DNA from: Acanthaster planci
Lineage: Eukaryota > Echinodermata > Asteroidea > Valvatida > Acanthasteridae
Assembly (NCBI RefSeq): GCF_001949145.1
Contig: NW_019091373.1
Span: forward strand, 132,460 to 196,459
Length of the DNA: 64,000 nucleotides
Direction: 5' to 3'
Shown here piece after piece: positions 23,561-37,000 of the stretch; position 1 is the first letter of the stretch; each line of letters opens with the position of its first letter. Below the pieces are notes generated by a model that saw only the letters and a list, made by a program, of their open reading frames with translations, had not been told where the DNA came from and ran no database searches. The translations under genes and the position numbers were made by a program.

Positions 23561-26500
23561 GAGCAAACAGAAAATAAGAATCAAATAACCATTCTTTGCC
23601 ACACGACAGGAACTGATGAGAGGAAGGAAAACAATTTAAGTAGGAGATAGGGCCAATCGCTCCATGCTAGCGTATTAAGATAGTCATACTTTGACCCTCT
23701 GGTTAGCTGATAAATAGGAACATGGATGCCAACTAGGCGAAGACTGTATGTGAACAAACAGGGGCCTGTGAACAGAAACAAAGTCACCGCTGAAAGAATC
23801 AAAACTGAGATATCAAATCATCCAGGAACCTACTGGTACGGTATTCATCTTAGAACTGGACAACAATAAAAACTGTCCAGGGTTCAGAATAATGCTTTCT
23901 TTCATGATTTCTATGAGTCAAACTTAATATACAAGTTTCATAGGAAGTGATATTCATTGTGAGGAATATACCCATATAACAAATTAAATGTATATGGAAT
24001 TTAAGCTCAGCTAGATTTCTGAATTTAATGTCTTGAAAAAATCATTTCAATGATCCTAGGCAATACACTTGACAGATTTGTTTCTTTCAATCCAAGGATT
24101 TTCATGGTAATGCTACAGCCATAGTGAATTACTGCATGAAAAAATCAACATGCTGGAATGTTGAAAAATCAAGGTTTCTTTTTGTTGTATTGGGAGAAGC
24201 TAGGAAAGGATTGAAAAACACACTGTGTTATTTGAAATTAAGTTTAGATTCTCGTGTAATACATGTGCAAATATTAAAGAATAGTCTGATCCAAATTTGG
24301 ATCACAGAAAGTACATGAACATGATACCAGTAACAGTCTAGACAAGGATGGTATGGTGTGCTTAAAGACAAAACAGTGACAACACACAACGTGATGCTGG
24401 CATTTCAGATACAATGTAGCTTACAAGTACCATGGGAACACGGTGACCTGTGCCAAATCAGCAAACAAGTGTCTGTGCAAGGAACACAAGTGAAACAAAG
24501 TTGAGGAATGACTGGACGGCCGTTCCAGCAAACAGCTGCAACGGCGTTATTTCAATATGTAACATCTGGAAGGCACCACTGGATGTTTGTCTGCCCACCT
24601 CAGGGTATCTCGTAGTCACCTCCACAGATGCTGCACAGCCTGAGTGTAACCACTACGGATGGACTACCCCAACTCCTTTGAAATACTAAAGCCACATAGG
24701 CGGGTGTTATCATATTGACATTACAACACAAATATGTAAATATCATATTTTCTCAGCCACACATTACATGTAAACTCTTTGCTATTTCTTAACTTTTCAT
24801 GCACAGTATGTAATGTGAAACCTATGCAAAAAATAAGTTGACTAACAATTCATCCTTAAAGGAGATGTTTTAAGTGGGAATCAAATGCAAAAGTGGTAAT
24901 CTTCATTTAACAAATCAAAAATTAATAACCTTTCTAAAGATGTGATAAAAATCCCCCCAAACAGAATAAACAATAAGATCAGTCTGGAATGTACCGGTAC
25001 ATGTAAGTATACTCCCCTGGTTTGAGGCCAAAACCTGTAAATACATGTATCTATAAAGAAATTTCATTTAAAAAAACAGGACTGGAAGAAAGTGTGCACT
25101 TTTGAGTTTCACTGTTCTGCTGTAGTGCATACATGTACATGTACATGTGCACAGGGCTTAAGGCATTATGACAACCTCATGCAGCAGCTTAAAATCATAA
25201 ATCAATTCTAGAGAGAACAATTAATTGCAGAGGAGGAAAATCTTACCCAGCACATGTGGTATCCGACTGAATGAATAATTGCAAATTTATGGATTGCAAA
25301 AGAGTGTGTGTGTGTACTCAGAACCTGCACCCATTTCTACCAGATGTTTTGCTTTTGCCTAGTTTTCCCAAAATAAACAATACCTGGAAAAGAAGATAAC
25401 TGCTTATTAAGTGAAGCTTTGTGATTTCTGAAGATGACTGGCTGTTTTACAATAAAATGATGCATAAAAACAGGACTCCCATTTCACAGAGTGATGAGTT
25501 TATTTCAACCATGTCTGATTTTAAACTTCAAGTCAAGAAAATGAAGTAGCCCTGAACCACAACCAAGGACATGCAATCTACGTTAAAGCTAACAACAATA
25601 GAATGCTAATTATAATATAATAATGACAATACCACACCCCAGCACTCTCTAAACACTCCAATATTGCTGTAATTTTGATCCCCCCCCTTATTGACAGTCA
25701 CTCGCTCTCCGGCAATTTCTTAAATGAGAGAAAAAATCCTTCCCCAACCTTCCTGTGGGGAGGCAGGCACTTGAGAAAGAGGATTTAATGAAGTAGTAGC
25801 ACCTTATTCATGTTATTGCTTCAGTTGCCAGTTGGGAAAGGGGATGAGGACAGCCCAATATTCCTCCAGGAGGGTATTGATCAAGCTCTGAGCAAATGGC
25901 AAGCTATTTTACACAGTCTGCTTCTCCCGGACAAGGGATACAGATTTATATTGATTGGTGGGGCAGCCGTGGCAGATCCATGTAGTTCATGCGGCAGCTA
26001 ATGCATTGTTCAGTCTCCCAAGACTTGAGGGGAATTTTCAAATTACATATACAGTACAGTACGTGCGCACAGGTTGCCGATGCAATTATAAAACGCATGC
26101 CAATAAAGAGGAAAGAATCTGGAAACGAATTGAAGGCAAAAGAATATACCGGTACATGTACATGTGTATGTGTACATGTGTGCCAAAAAAATTGTAACTG
26201 GAGGCAATGAAGAAGTTGCTAAAAAGGTAATTTGCACATTTTTACAGGGATGTACATGTACAGTATGCACATGGCATTTCCATACATTGTACAAAAGTGC
26301 TTTCATGGTTTGACTACATGAATTGCCCTAAAACTGCTTCACAGTTGTAGAAATTCTCTGAGATTGTCAAAGTACACGTAGACTGTAACAGTATGACCAA
26401 AGTTTTAAGATACAAAATCCTTTTAACTACAAAAGTGAAAAACCTCACTTTCCACTAACCAATGGTCATCCATTTTGCTGTACTTTTAAACACATGAAAA

Positions 26501-27290
26501 ATTTTTCATACCTCCCAGATCCTATAAAATCCACCAACTCCATGTACAGCATGGTTTTGAGGGATTATCCAATATACAAAAAGGCACAGGTGAGCTTTAT
26601 TACTTCAAGTGGGGATTGATACTCCCTGAAAATCCTTGGAACACAAAGGATATGCCACTGTTGCCCTGGCCCATGGGAGGATTTTTGAGAGATTTGGGAA
26701 AATTTCTTGCAAAAATGTACATGTAAAGAGAGTTGGAATTACATGTACATGCTGTACATGTACATGCATGCCAACGTGTTACAGTATAGTATGTCACAGA
26801 CTAGAGTTATCCAAACTTGTGCTGGTACATTTACATACTAATACACAAGGCAAGATGGGCCTGCATGTTAAATAATGGTGGATATTTCTTGTTCCTGTTC
26901 ACAGAAACACATTTGTTTTACCAGCTACTAGTAAATGTATGTGTACCGGTGTCATGCTGTTAACAGAACTCATTATTATTCATAACGTTTCATTTCCACT
27001 TTCATTTTTTGGGAAACTCTTTTCATTTAATACAAATTATGCATAATAATGAACTCTACTGTAAATGGCTTTTTGTGTGGAATTGACCAGTTCACCAAGG
27101 TGAGAACACTACAAATTGTCATTTCATTTGAATCTTTATTTGTATCTGACTCAAGTTGAACAATCTTTACAAAAATTTACACGTATGGTACAGTAGACTG
27201 AAGGTACTGTTAATGATCATCATTCAAAATAGTTGCCAACAAACTTAATTGCTTAATTAAACACTAATTACAACTCATAAAATGTTTGTA
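23560..27290. other. Non-coding intergenic stretch
   Basis: No supported gene is present. acatgtacatgt clusters occur at about 25128-25150, 26150-26180 and 26735-26770. An open frame at 24450-24689 lies in unique CpG-containing sequence but shows no recognisable domain and no clear splice context. Confidence 0.45.
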
Positions 27291-27292
27291 AG

Positions 27293-27755
27293 TACGGCTG
27301 AGTCAATTCGAATAATTCACTATTGGACCTTCAATTCAATCCAATATCCGAATATTGGGTATTACCAAATGGCAGATTGTTGAAGATTATCACATACAAA
27401 ATCAGTTGCAAAAATGCAAACAATGTACATTCTAATCAGTATAATAGCTGATCATGTCTAGGAGTATCTTCAGCTACAATTTGGCAAAATTGAAAAGACA
27501 AACAGTACAGTGTACTTTTTGCCCTATTGACAATTTCTGTTCTTTTTAAATTTTCTGAACGATAAACTTTTTGAATCGTAAGATTTCTGTCACTTTTCAT
27601 TTGAGTCTGCTTGAAACAAGCCTCCACAGTACAGTTTTCTTTCTTTAAAAAAAAGAAAGTTTTCCTTTTTCATGAATTTTGCATTCGAATATTCAAATTT
27701 GGAAAATGAATTTTGAATAATTGATCAAATATTTGGATATTTGGCACAGCCCTAT
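27293..27755. mobile_element. Possible hAT-like non-autonomous element
   Basis: The left end reads acggctgagtcaattcgaat. The reverse complement of the right end reads agggctgtgccaaatatcc, a form common at hAT-type ends. The flanks gtttgtaa and atttgtaa match at 7 of 8 positions. The interior is AT-rich with cgaatatt words near both ends and has no transposase. Terminal similarity is only about 11 of 15, so the call is tentative. Confidence 0.45.
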
Positions 27756-27759
27756 TTGT

Positions 27760-30700
27760 AAACTGGCTCCCCAATAGTAAAAGCCTCTTTCTTGAGCTCT
27801 TTTCATAGCAAACCTCAAGGATCAGCAATTTTGCTACAAAAATCTAGGTTAACACAAGTAATATGGTCAGCTGGTCATGTATATGGACGTTTTTCAGCCT
27901 TAACATTCAGAAATTTCACAGGATACATGTACTGACCATACTTTCTTGATCTTGCACATTTCAAATAATGCACAAAACTTTCCATTCTTTGGCTCATTTT
28001 GATGGGATTGCCCAACTCTTTTGAAGTATCATACATGTAGTGGTGTACGGTATGTGTACATGTACCGGTACTATTCCAATCTTGCAGTACAGTGAGACAT
28101 TTATATGTAACTGGAACCTTGGGAAAATACATACACATACATGCAATGCTAAAGAAGTTTCAAACAAAATATGCCTTTAATTTAAGAAACCCCGAAAGTC
28201 ATAGCCTTGTCCAAGGCAGTCGCAGTGCTCTTTGTCAAAGATTATCAGGCCTCACGCACGGGACCAACGTCAAACCACGGAGGGTCAAACGAGCCACCAT
28301 TTCCAGTACTATCACGGCCCACCAATCCCTACACGTAGTACAAGCACTACGGCCAAGCTATGCGGACCGACACAACGTACATACACATGTAAGTGCGTGT
28401 ATGTATCATACCCTGTCGCATCATTGGGGACAGGTCTCGGGGCATGTACATGTGAGTACATATGCGTAGTGAATATAAGCGCATGCACAAATAGTGCGTG
28501 GGCAAGTACAAGACCATCACGAACATGTGCAGCCATGCACCGTATACACAGTACACCAAATTTGCCCAATGCCTTGGTCAAAGCTATGCAAGTTGTTATA
28601 TTTTTTGTCCAGTTAATAAGGCCTTTACATGTACCTTACTTGTATGTACTACATGTACCAGTAAGTACATGTACGTACCAGTACCTACACATGTACTGTA
28701 GTACAAGTAGTGTTTAGTTCACAATCATTGCTTAGCAAACAATCTGAATATGTAGAGTGTACAATGTAATGTACACGTGTACATGTAATTGCACGATTAC
28801 TAAAAAATTGAAAGCAAACTTTCACGGAATATCAAGGCATTAGATGTGCCTGCAATAAGTGGCATAATAATCTCTCGAAAAAGTTAATTAAATTTTCACA
28901 TAATGCACAGAGTCTTAAAGCAACAAAATAATTTTGGGATGCAATCTCAAGCACTAAGACAAAATGTTACACCCACAAGGGAACAAATGTACTTAACAGC
29001 CCAGCTGATTGGCCATGGGAACTACATGTATACATGTACAGCACAAAAGCAATGCTAATTCTCCTTGACGATCAGAGAAGAGAACAGTAAAACTCTGCAA
29101 AAAAGTCTATAACTCGACAAGTGTCATTTCCTCTCCTTGCAGGGTACACTGATGACTTTAGCAGGGCTGCATGACCTCTGTTATGCACTTTTCTCCAAAA
29201 GCAGCTTCTGATTGCTATAAAGTGTTTGGCTGTAGCATTAAGAACAACAAGTAAGAGTTTGAATTCAATGCTCGTCACTTTTAACAGAAGGTCGGGTCCA
29301 TGCACTTTATGACACATGTACATTATGTACACATACTGGTACAATGTATATGAATAGGAGGTTCATGAAATAAATAAATGACACTGTCAGAGAAGACTTT
29401 TCTGTCCTACAAGCTAGTACATGCAATACGATGAATACCTGACATATTAAGAGGACTTTCTCAGCATTCATGCAACATTTTAGATTTTAGATTAAAGCGC
29501 AAATGTACCTATACTGTACTGTACAGGTACAGTGAACTGTCTTTTAGATTCAGTTCTATTTTAGAAAGATAAATCTTTTCATGTCAAAGGCCTGAATGAG
29601 AAACACTAGTGTGGTTAATAATGTAAAGCTGCCCTAACACCATTCATGTACCGTAAATTCAGCCTTTAACTTTGCATGCCAAACATATTGCACCAGATTT
29701 TAACAGAGCTCTCACACCTTGTTTTCCAGTTTAGTCAGGACTCCAAAACACCTTTATCACATGATGTGATGCCCTGACACAGCCTGCGCTGAAGTTGCAG
29801 GACATTGACTGAAAATAAGGGTCCTGACACGTCACTTATACTTTTGGAGATTGTGTTCATTGAAAATGTCCAAATCTACCGGTATGAGCAAAACTGTGAA
29901 GGAATCTTAGGCAAAAGCTGCTTTATCAGAACATGGAACTATTTTAACAGCTTCAGAAATACACAACGTTGACAGAATGTCTTGCATTTTTAATGCCAAT
30001 TTCTTTTTGCTGAGCTGGTCACAGACAGCAAACTTTCAGAAGTACAGTAGACTGCTCAAACTAAACCTTATGGATTGAAATAAATTGACTAGAAGTCCCT
30101 TAATCTATTCTCCAACTGCCTCGGAATGCACGAGAGAGCATTGTAGATTTTAGAATTTTTCACGGAGGAGGGCAAGCCCCTGTACGAGTGGCATGTACCA
30201 GGCCCCTCAATGAGAAACATGCAAAACATGTGCATCCCCTCCAGCTCCTGGTTTGGCTGCAAGCTACCGGCACATACGTGTACACGTTCTACACCAATAC
30301 ACATACTCGGGTACATGCACATCCACCCCTGACGTGATGCTTGCAAATCTTTACAGTGTTCTTCATCATCTTAGGTTCACAATCTCCACAGAATATCCCT
30401 GAATTGGCAAAAGATTGCCTAAATTGGCAACATAAAAAAGCACCTCATCAGCCTTCAAGAAATACCACACATTTAAGTTTAACATTGCATTGTGAAAATG
30501 CATGCAATTTAAACCTGAAATGAGCATCTTATCACTTTCAGAAATTTTAAAGGCACTCGACAATGACTGAAAAAACTTGCAAATTGAAACATGACAACAC
30601 ATGAAAAATTCAAACCACAATGCTTTAAATGGTAATCTTCTGTAATTATTCTTTTGTCATGGTTAGAAGCAAAGATTGTATAGTGCCAAAGGCGCAAGTT

Positions 30701-33700
30701 CGATAACTCTGCCCAAAAGCTGTAATTACCATGGGCGCCATTTGAGCAAGCGATACGCCTGCAAGGGAGAGTGAAACAAACTTTTGCAAACTTGGATCCT
30801 GGTACCAGGTACATGTAACTTAAAGTGGTACATTATTTCTACTGTGATGATTTATGAGTTGCTAGAGTGAGGCAAGACATGCCAGAAACTGCATTAGAAT
30901 ACACTAGTCACCACACCACATTAAGAGCAACCTGAGGCTCTTGTACCAGCTTTTGAAATCAACAAGTGTAACACTACTAAAAAAAAGAGCACAACATCTG
31001 AGGCCTGGCAGGACACATGACCGGCAGTGTATGGCTTGCAGTGCGCTGAAACTCAGAAATCACCGAACAAGTACAGATGTAGTGCAAGCCTACGGAACAC
31101 GATGTAACAATTTCAGCAATTTCAGCTGTACATGTTATTTACAATGCAGACCTGTGCATTTATGCAGTAATAGAACCAGAATGTGAATACATGTACCTTG
31201 AATTTTGTCAAGATTCGGTAATCAAGTCTGTTGTTACCCTAAGTGCATTTGAACTTTTAAAATAAAACTACTGGTACAAGTCCTTTATTTATAAGAAAAA
31301 CTGCTGTCTTTCAAATCACTCCTTTTAGAAGTATCACAGGCATACCTGAGTGTCGCAAAAACGGAGTCTGAGCACAATCATAATGGGACGTACATGTATG
31401 TGACCAACATACCTGAATACAGTATGAGAACACTGTAAAGAACATGGTAACAGAGACTCTCATAGTTTGACTCTCTGCCTTTGCAGCTGAAAATTCAATT
31501 TCACACCAAGCTTCAATTGTGAAAATAGCAAATACACAGCCTAAAGTACAGTAGCTCTGCTGAAGGACAAAACCTTGAAGTCAATGCTAAATTTGCCTCA
31601 AGTACAAAACAAGGCCCTGGCAGAAATGCCCACTTTTAATAATCATACTAATGGTCATAAATAACACTTACATACATGTACACGTACATACTGTACATGA
31701 CTCCTTTTGAATAGCTTCAATACTGACTTGGTGGGATTTACAAAAAAATATAAGTAAACGTTGCCACTTTTTGGACATAATCACAAAGCCAGATTATGAT
31801 ACACTGTACACGTACCAGTAAGTAGAAATTGGTGACAGCTGTTGCATTTGAGTAATTAAGAGGATGGTTTACCAGGAGCAATTTTAACAGCTTATGAACA
31901 GTTGTTTAAAACATTCAATTTCTTGAGGGAAAAAAATACAGGTGCATTTTCTGAAAACTTTCAGTTACTCCCAGGGCTAGATTGAGTGTTTCATACATAA
32001 GTCCTGGAGAAACCAGTGCTCTGCCCTGGACACCAGCATCAATTAATGGTGCTAGTACAAGTACATATACATGTGTAATACATGTACTTGAGGTGGGTTC
32101 GTCCGTCGGCAGATGAAAGCACAAATTATAAAAGGAACGATCACAAGGATTTACCTACTTTTTGACTGGTTTATTTTGGACAGGTTTGATTGGTCCAAAT
32201 TAAGTATGAACAACTAATTACATGAATGGCTGTTTATACCTGTTGGATTGTTTTTTACTGAGAAAAAAGAACAAAACATTCGATCATAACAGTTGAAGGG
32301 AAAAAGATATGAAAGAACAAATACAGTGTCTAGCTTAACAAAAACAAGTTTATGCACTCTGCTGCAAGGGAGTGCTAGTGCATCCAAACAAGCCTGCACT
32401 ATTTACATGAACGTGTACACGAGATTACATGGTGGTAATGCATATTACGCACTGCCAGTGCAGGTCTCTTGACACCCTATGCATAAATCCTTTTAAGACT
32501 GGTCTGAAAAGTTCTCAGTGTTTTCTAAGTAAATGACTCGGTATTTTCCCTCCTGAATTGAACTTTTCTGGACATATTTTTGCTTTCTGATGGCTATTTA
32601 CTCACTGTAGGGAATAATTACTGACATCCGTATACATGTATGGAACTCTTTCCTAAATAACTTATAAGAACAGAAAATATGGGGGGAAAATTGAGACTAG
32701 CATGCGAATATCTTTGATCCAAGCCCACTTAGAAAAGAAGTTCCCATGTGTCTCCAAATAAAGGAACTTCTCCCAATTTAGGGACAGTCTCCGAGTTGTG
32801 ATGTGCACCTCTACTGGTAAACATGTAATCCAGTTGAGAAAAAAAAAAGAACAGGAAGAAGGAAAAAAAATGGAAAAAAGATCCAAGGAGGAGTGGGCTC
32901 TTTCCTTGCAAGTCAGAATTGCAGAGCAGCATGCATACCAACTGCACCACCACAATACCATAACGACATAGGGAAATTAAAATCTCATATACATGTACAT
33001 GTAGCCTAGATTGGCAATGATAATTGAATTACAGTACCTTTAACAATAGTCACTTCGGTCATTTTAATCTGCTCCCCTCAGCCACCAGTAGGTACTGAAC
33101 CGAGTAGTAGGGTGTTTACACTAGAAAATTGTGATGGTCCGATATGGAAAAATTTCTTCCCCAATTAAATGAAGGACAGCAGTATTCTGAATTTTAGGGA
33201 TCAGTCTGCTGGTTTAATACACTTGACATGCTTGAAGCCGAGATACATATATGTTGCAATGACGCTGTTGGCTTCAAGGACCATCACGGCAAGTCACAAT
33301 TGAGTGGTAACCAACAACGCTGACCAGAGCAGGTGCCATGCACACTTTGGTTTGTACATTGCCGAGAAAAACTAGAAATGTTTCAGGAATCAGGTTATGA
33401 TTCTGAACTTGTGTCTGCTGCCATAACTTTACTACGTTTACAAGGATTTTAATACCATAACATAAGCATGATACATGGTGGATTACATATGGTCTAAGGA
33501 AAATGTAGGGCATTGCAATCCTTCTCACTTAAAAATGTTTGTTAAAAATCGTGTACTTACAAGTTCCAATTTGGCCCTCACAACGCTCGGAAGTTACATG
33601 TAGTACTAAAATGTAGTAGTAGGCCACTTGTCATGCTTGTAGTGCAGATGTTGCGAGTAATAATGAACGCGATGTGCAATAGTCAGTACCAAGGCGCCTA

Positions 33701-33780
33701 CACACATGCAGACGACAGCCTGTGATAACCTCTGGTCTCTTTCACACTAAATTACATTTCTGAATTTAGCCGTGATATGC
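27760..33780. other. Non-coding stretch upstream of DLST
   Basis: I find no supported exon. tacatgtac and accggt words stay frequent to about 33010 (dense at 28620-28700). A CpG-containing segment at 28200-28580 has overlapping open frames on both strands without recognisable features. Frequency of the motif falls sharply towards the DLST promoter. Confidence 0.45.
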
Positions 33781-33952
33781 TTTGGGACATTACTATGACT
33801 TCTTTTCATAAAAAATAATTCAAAATTTACATTTTTATTCAATATTTTTTTATGTTCTTCCCTTTTAATTTTGTCAATTTTATTTTCCTAGTATTTAGTT
33901 TTAGTCCAAGCCCTTGGTTTAACTCGACCTCTGTACTTTCCGGTCCCCCATA
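33780..33952 (+). promoter_or_regulatory. Probable DLST promoter and 5' UTR
   Basis: The stretch is AT-rich up to about 33900 and then changes to a short mixed-composition segment just before the start codon. At 33935-33944 actttccggt reads ACCGGAAAGT on the other strand, close to the ETS/GABP (NRF-2) site common at nuclear genes for mitochondrial proteins. No convincing TATA box at a fixed distance is visible. CpG dinucleotides become noticeably commoner from here to about 35250. The exact transcription start cannot be placed from sequence alone. Confidence 0.4.
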
Positions 33953-34027
33953 ATGTTGTCTTCGATCAAAGTAGCCGGCAGATTTCGCCGCATTTTACCA
34001 ATATTTCGGCATGTGCAAGTACACCGG
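33953..34027 (+). CDS. DLST: DLST exon 1 (start codon, mitochondrial presequence)
   Basis: The ATG at 33953 has A at -3, and an in-frame TAA at 33920-33922 closes the frame 30 bases upstream, so this start is well defined. The 25 codons begin MLSS and are rich in Arg, Lys and His (K6, R10, R12, R13, R19, H20, H24, R25) with no acidic residue. That is a typical mitochondrial targeting segment, and it shares the MLS start of vertebrate DLST. The exon ends at a strong CGG|GTATGT donor in phase 0. It joins in phase to the next proposed exon more than 7 kb downstream. The assignment is inference: presequences are poorly conserved and no transcript is available. Confidence 0.7.
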
Positions 34028-37000
34028 GTATGTATTTTAAAGAACCGATAACTGTGGAGGTTACAGAACAGTTAAAGTTGGATTTAGGAGTCATTTTTCA
34101 AGTACATTTCGTTAATCTGTCCAAGTGCTGAACTGTCGACTGACATAGCTACAGTACATGTTTAGGCCCTTTGCCTAACGTTATGCATGTACTGTACTTT
34201 ACGACTTTTACTATTATCGTGGAGGCTTTACAGTCACTTCGCCCCATTTCCACGTCGCCCCAACCACTTTACCCCATCCCCACTTCGCCCCATCCCCACA
34301 TCGCTCCATCTCCACTTTGTCCCATCCCCACGTCGTTGCTCCATTTCCACTTTGCCGTCGGTGCTCACGTGCATTGACAAGCCTCTTCAACATGTTCAAA
34401 AAAATGGTCGAGAGAGGAGTTCCACAAAAAACATGTAGTTATAATAGAAAACTCTATGGCGTTCGCTAAAGTAATGTCGACTGCTTCGTCTGTATGAAGA
34501 ATTAATACATATTGGGTTTATTTCTCATCCTCTTCAAGTTTATTTCAAAGCAACACAAACAATTCTGTTCACTTCATTTTGATGATTGTCAGTGCATCCA
34601 GACAGCTGTGCCCGGGTGATCGGATAAAGCTTAGCGTGCAGGTAATTTTGTGGAAACATGCTCGCTTCAAATACAAGCAAAACAACCTAACAAGACACTA
34701 AGAATTAACGTGAAGAAATCTTGCAACATCAGTGGTTTTTTTTCGATTTGTGAGATCACGTACATGTATATCATGATAACGCGGCATGAATAAACTGGTT
34801 GCCACGCTCTATCATGCATTCTCTCACATGGGTGCAGGAACGAGCTCTTTGCGCACATGTTTTTACCACGGCGACAATGAAACAGGAAGACAACTTTTTT
34901 TTCTAACTTGCCAATTTTAGGGTCTCGCTGAAAAATTTGGGTTGGTCGGGAAATTGGAAGCATTGTTTTGGCTTTTCCAAGTTTGATTCTCCGATCGTTA
35001 TTTGGGTACTCAAACGTCGATTTTTTCACTTGTTGCATCTAGGCCCATGCCTCTGTTACTGAAGAACAGAATGAATGATAATCGATGGGGCGAAGTGAAA
35101 ATGGAGCGAAGTGATAGTGGGGCGAAGTGGACATGGGGCAAAGGTACCGACACCCTCGTGGAGGAGCCTTAATTCGCGCATTAAAATCGTCGCTGTTTTC
35201 ATGATCCAGCAAAATAAGCACTGGGCTGGAAAACAAGATTTCGAGACAATTGCTTTGAAAGGTTTGTAAGTTTTCAAATGCAAAATTTCAGTGGGTAATG
35301 TTCACATTTCTAGGTAATTTTTGCAGGGTATTTGCACAAAATGTACCCCTAGAACTGTGGGGTCGGACGTCAGACCCCACACTTCTGGGGGTACACAAAA
35401 TGTAGCATAAAAATAAATCAGTGTGTTTGATTTGTGAATGTAGTTAAAATGGAGATATTTAGGTCTAAATAAGTTTTTCGGTTCGTAAAAACTATATTTT
35501 GACTGTGTGTAATATATATTGTATCTTTTTATGGAGTTACGAACTGACACACGAACTGTTTTGTCACTTTGTAAAACTAATACGATAATGTTAACAGTGT
35601 GATGCAATGCCAGTATATTCTATGAACCGACGCAGTATGTGAAGATTCAGCCAGATCGTTTTGATGTTTTGGATTCTCATTTGCAAACCACCATTAGCAT
35701 CCATTGTCAAAAATACTGGGTGAAATATTTCAAAATTGTATTACATGTACCTAAACATGAATTCCCTTCTCATGTAGCAAACACAAAGTGTCACAAACAT
35801 ACATCAAAACATAAACAGACTAGGTACATGAGTACATGTACACCTGTACATATAATTATCATTTCCATGGCATTTTCACTTACTCCAGTATAGAACATTA
35901 AAAATTTGTTATTTCTAGCACTAAAATAATTTATTGGAACAATTGTATTTCAAAATGTGCATGCCCTATCATTTCATTTTAGCTGTAATAAAACAAATGC
36001 GGCTGCATTTTTACCACAAGTTTATTTCTTGCTCATGATTTTTATATGGGTCATTCCATGAGGTTGGGGCACAATTTGTGACACTGTCAATTGTTACATG
36101 GGTTCTGTAAAAATGAACAGTTATTTGCCTGCGTATGGATTCCAAATTGACATTGTTATACATCAGGCTGAATACAGATATATGTTGGTTTTACAGAGTA
36201 AATGACTTACTCTTCAGGTCATGACAGGTGGTAAAAGTTTTGGATGTAACAAGGACACCATCACAGATTGTGCCCCAACCTCATGGAATGACCCATTTAC
36301 TCTATTTGATTTCCATGCAGTCCAAAACGTTGAGATGCAGGTGTAAGATATACATGTATCAAGACTCATTCAAATTTCAGTACTTTCTTCCATCATAATA
36401 TTCCAAATCCTGGGAGTTTCCCATTAGGACTTTAGGATCTAAAAATAAATTATGATATTACAGTTACGATAGCTTTACCTGTTGAATTAAGTTGATTGTA
36501 AAAAAATGGGAATGTTAAGTAGTGCCTTCAGCTAAATGCAAATATGTATACCACAGACTCTTTGCTGCTGTGTGGCCTTTGAAACCTCTGTGGATTATTT
36601 CATGGATGGTTCCTTTTATTTCTCTAACTGCACCTCAGAGGATATTTGGTTATAAATTTAAATAAATGAACTATGGAAGTTTTATTTTCTTTAATTAGTT
36701 CACAAAAGAAATTTTGGTTCAGGAGGGACCTTAAAACTCTTCAAACGATTATATAGCACATCATCACCTGCAGTGGCTTTATCCGTGTAAGAAAGGCCGC
36801 TGGATTGTCACCATCATCCTTGTCTGGCTGAAACTGAACCTATACAGAAAATGAAATAACAGCTGTTAAAGAGCACCTCTAAGGAAAACATGTTTTCTCT
36901 GTTTTTTTTCTGTTGAAATAAATATGGAAGAATCCAAATCAAACACAGTTTCACTTGTCTTCAGAGCCTTACTATAACCAGCAAATTTTTTTTTCTGTTC

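Noticed and set aside
28232-28717. 161-codon plus-strand frame with many His, Thr and Tyr residues
   Set aside because: It overlaps comparable open frames on the other strand and runs into acatgta repeats. There are no splice signals or family motifs.
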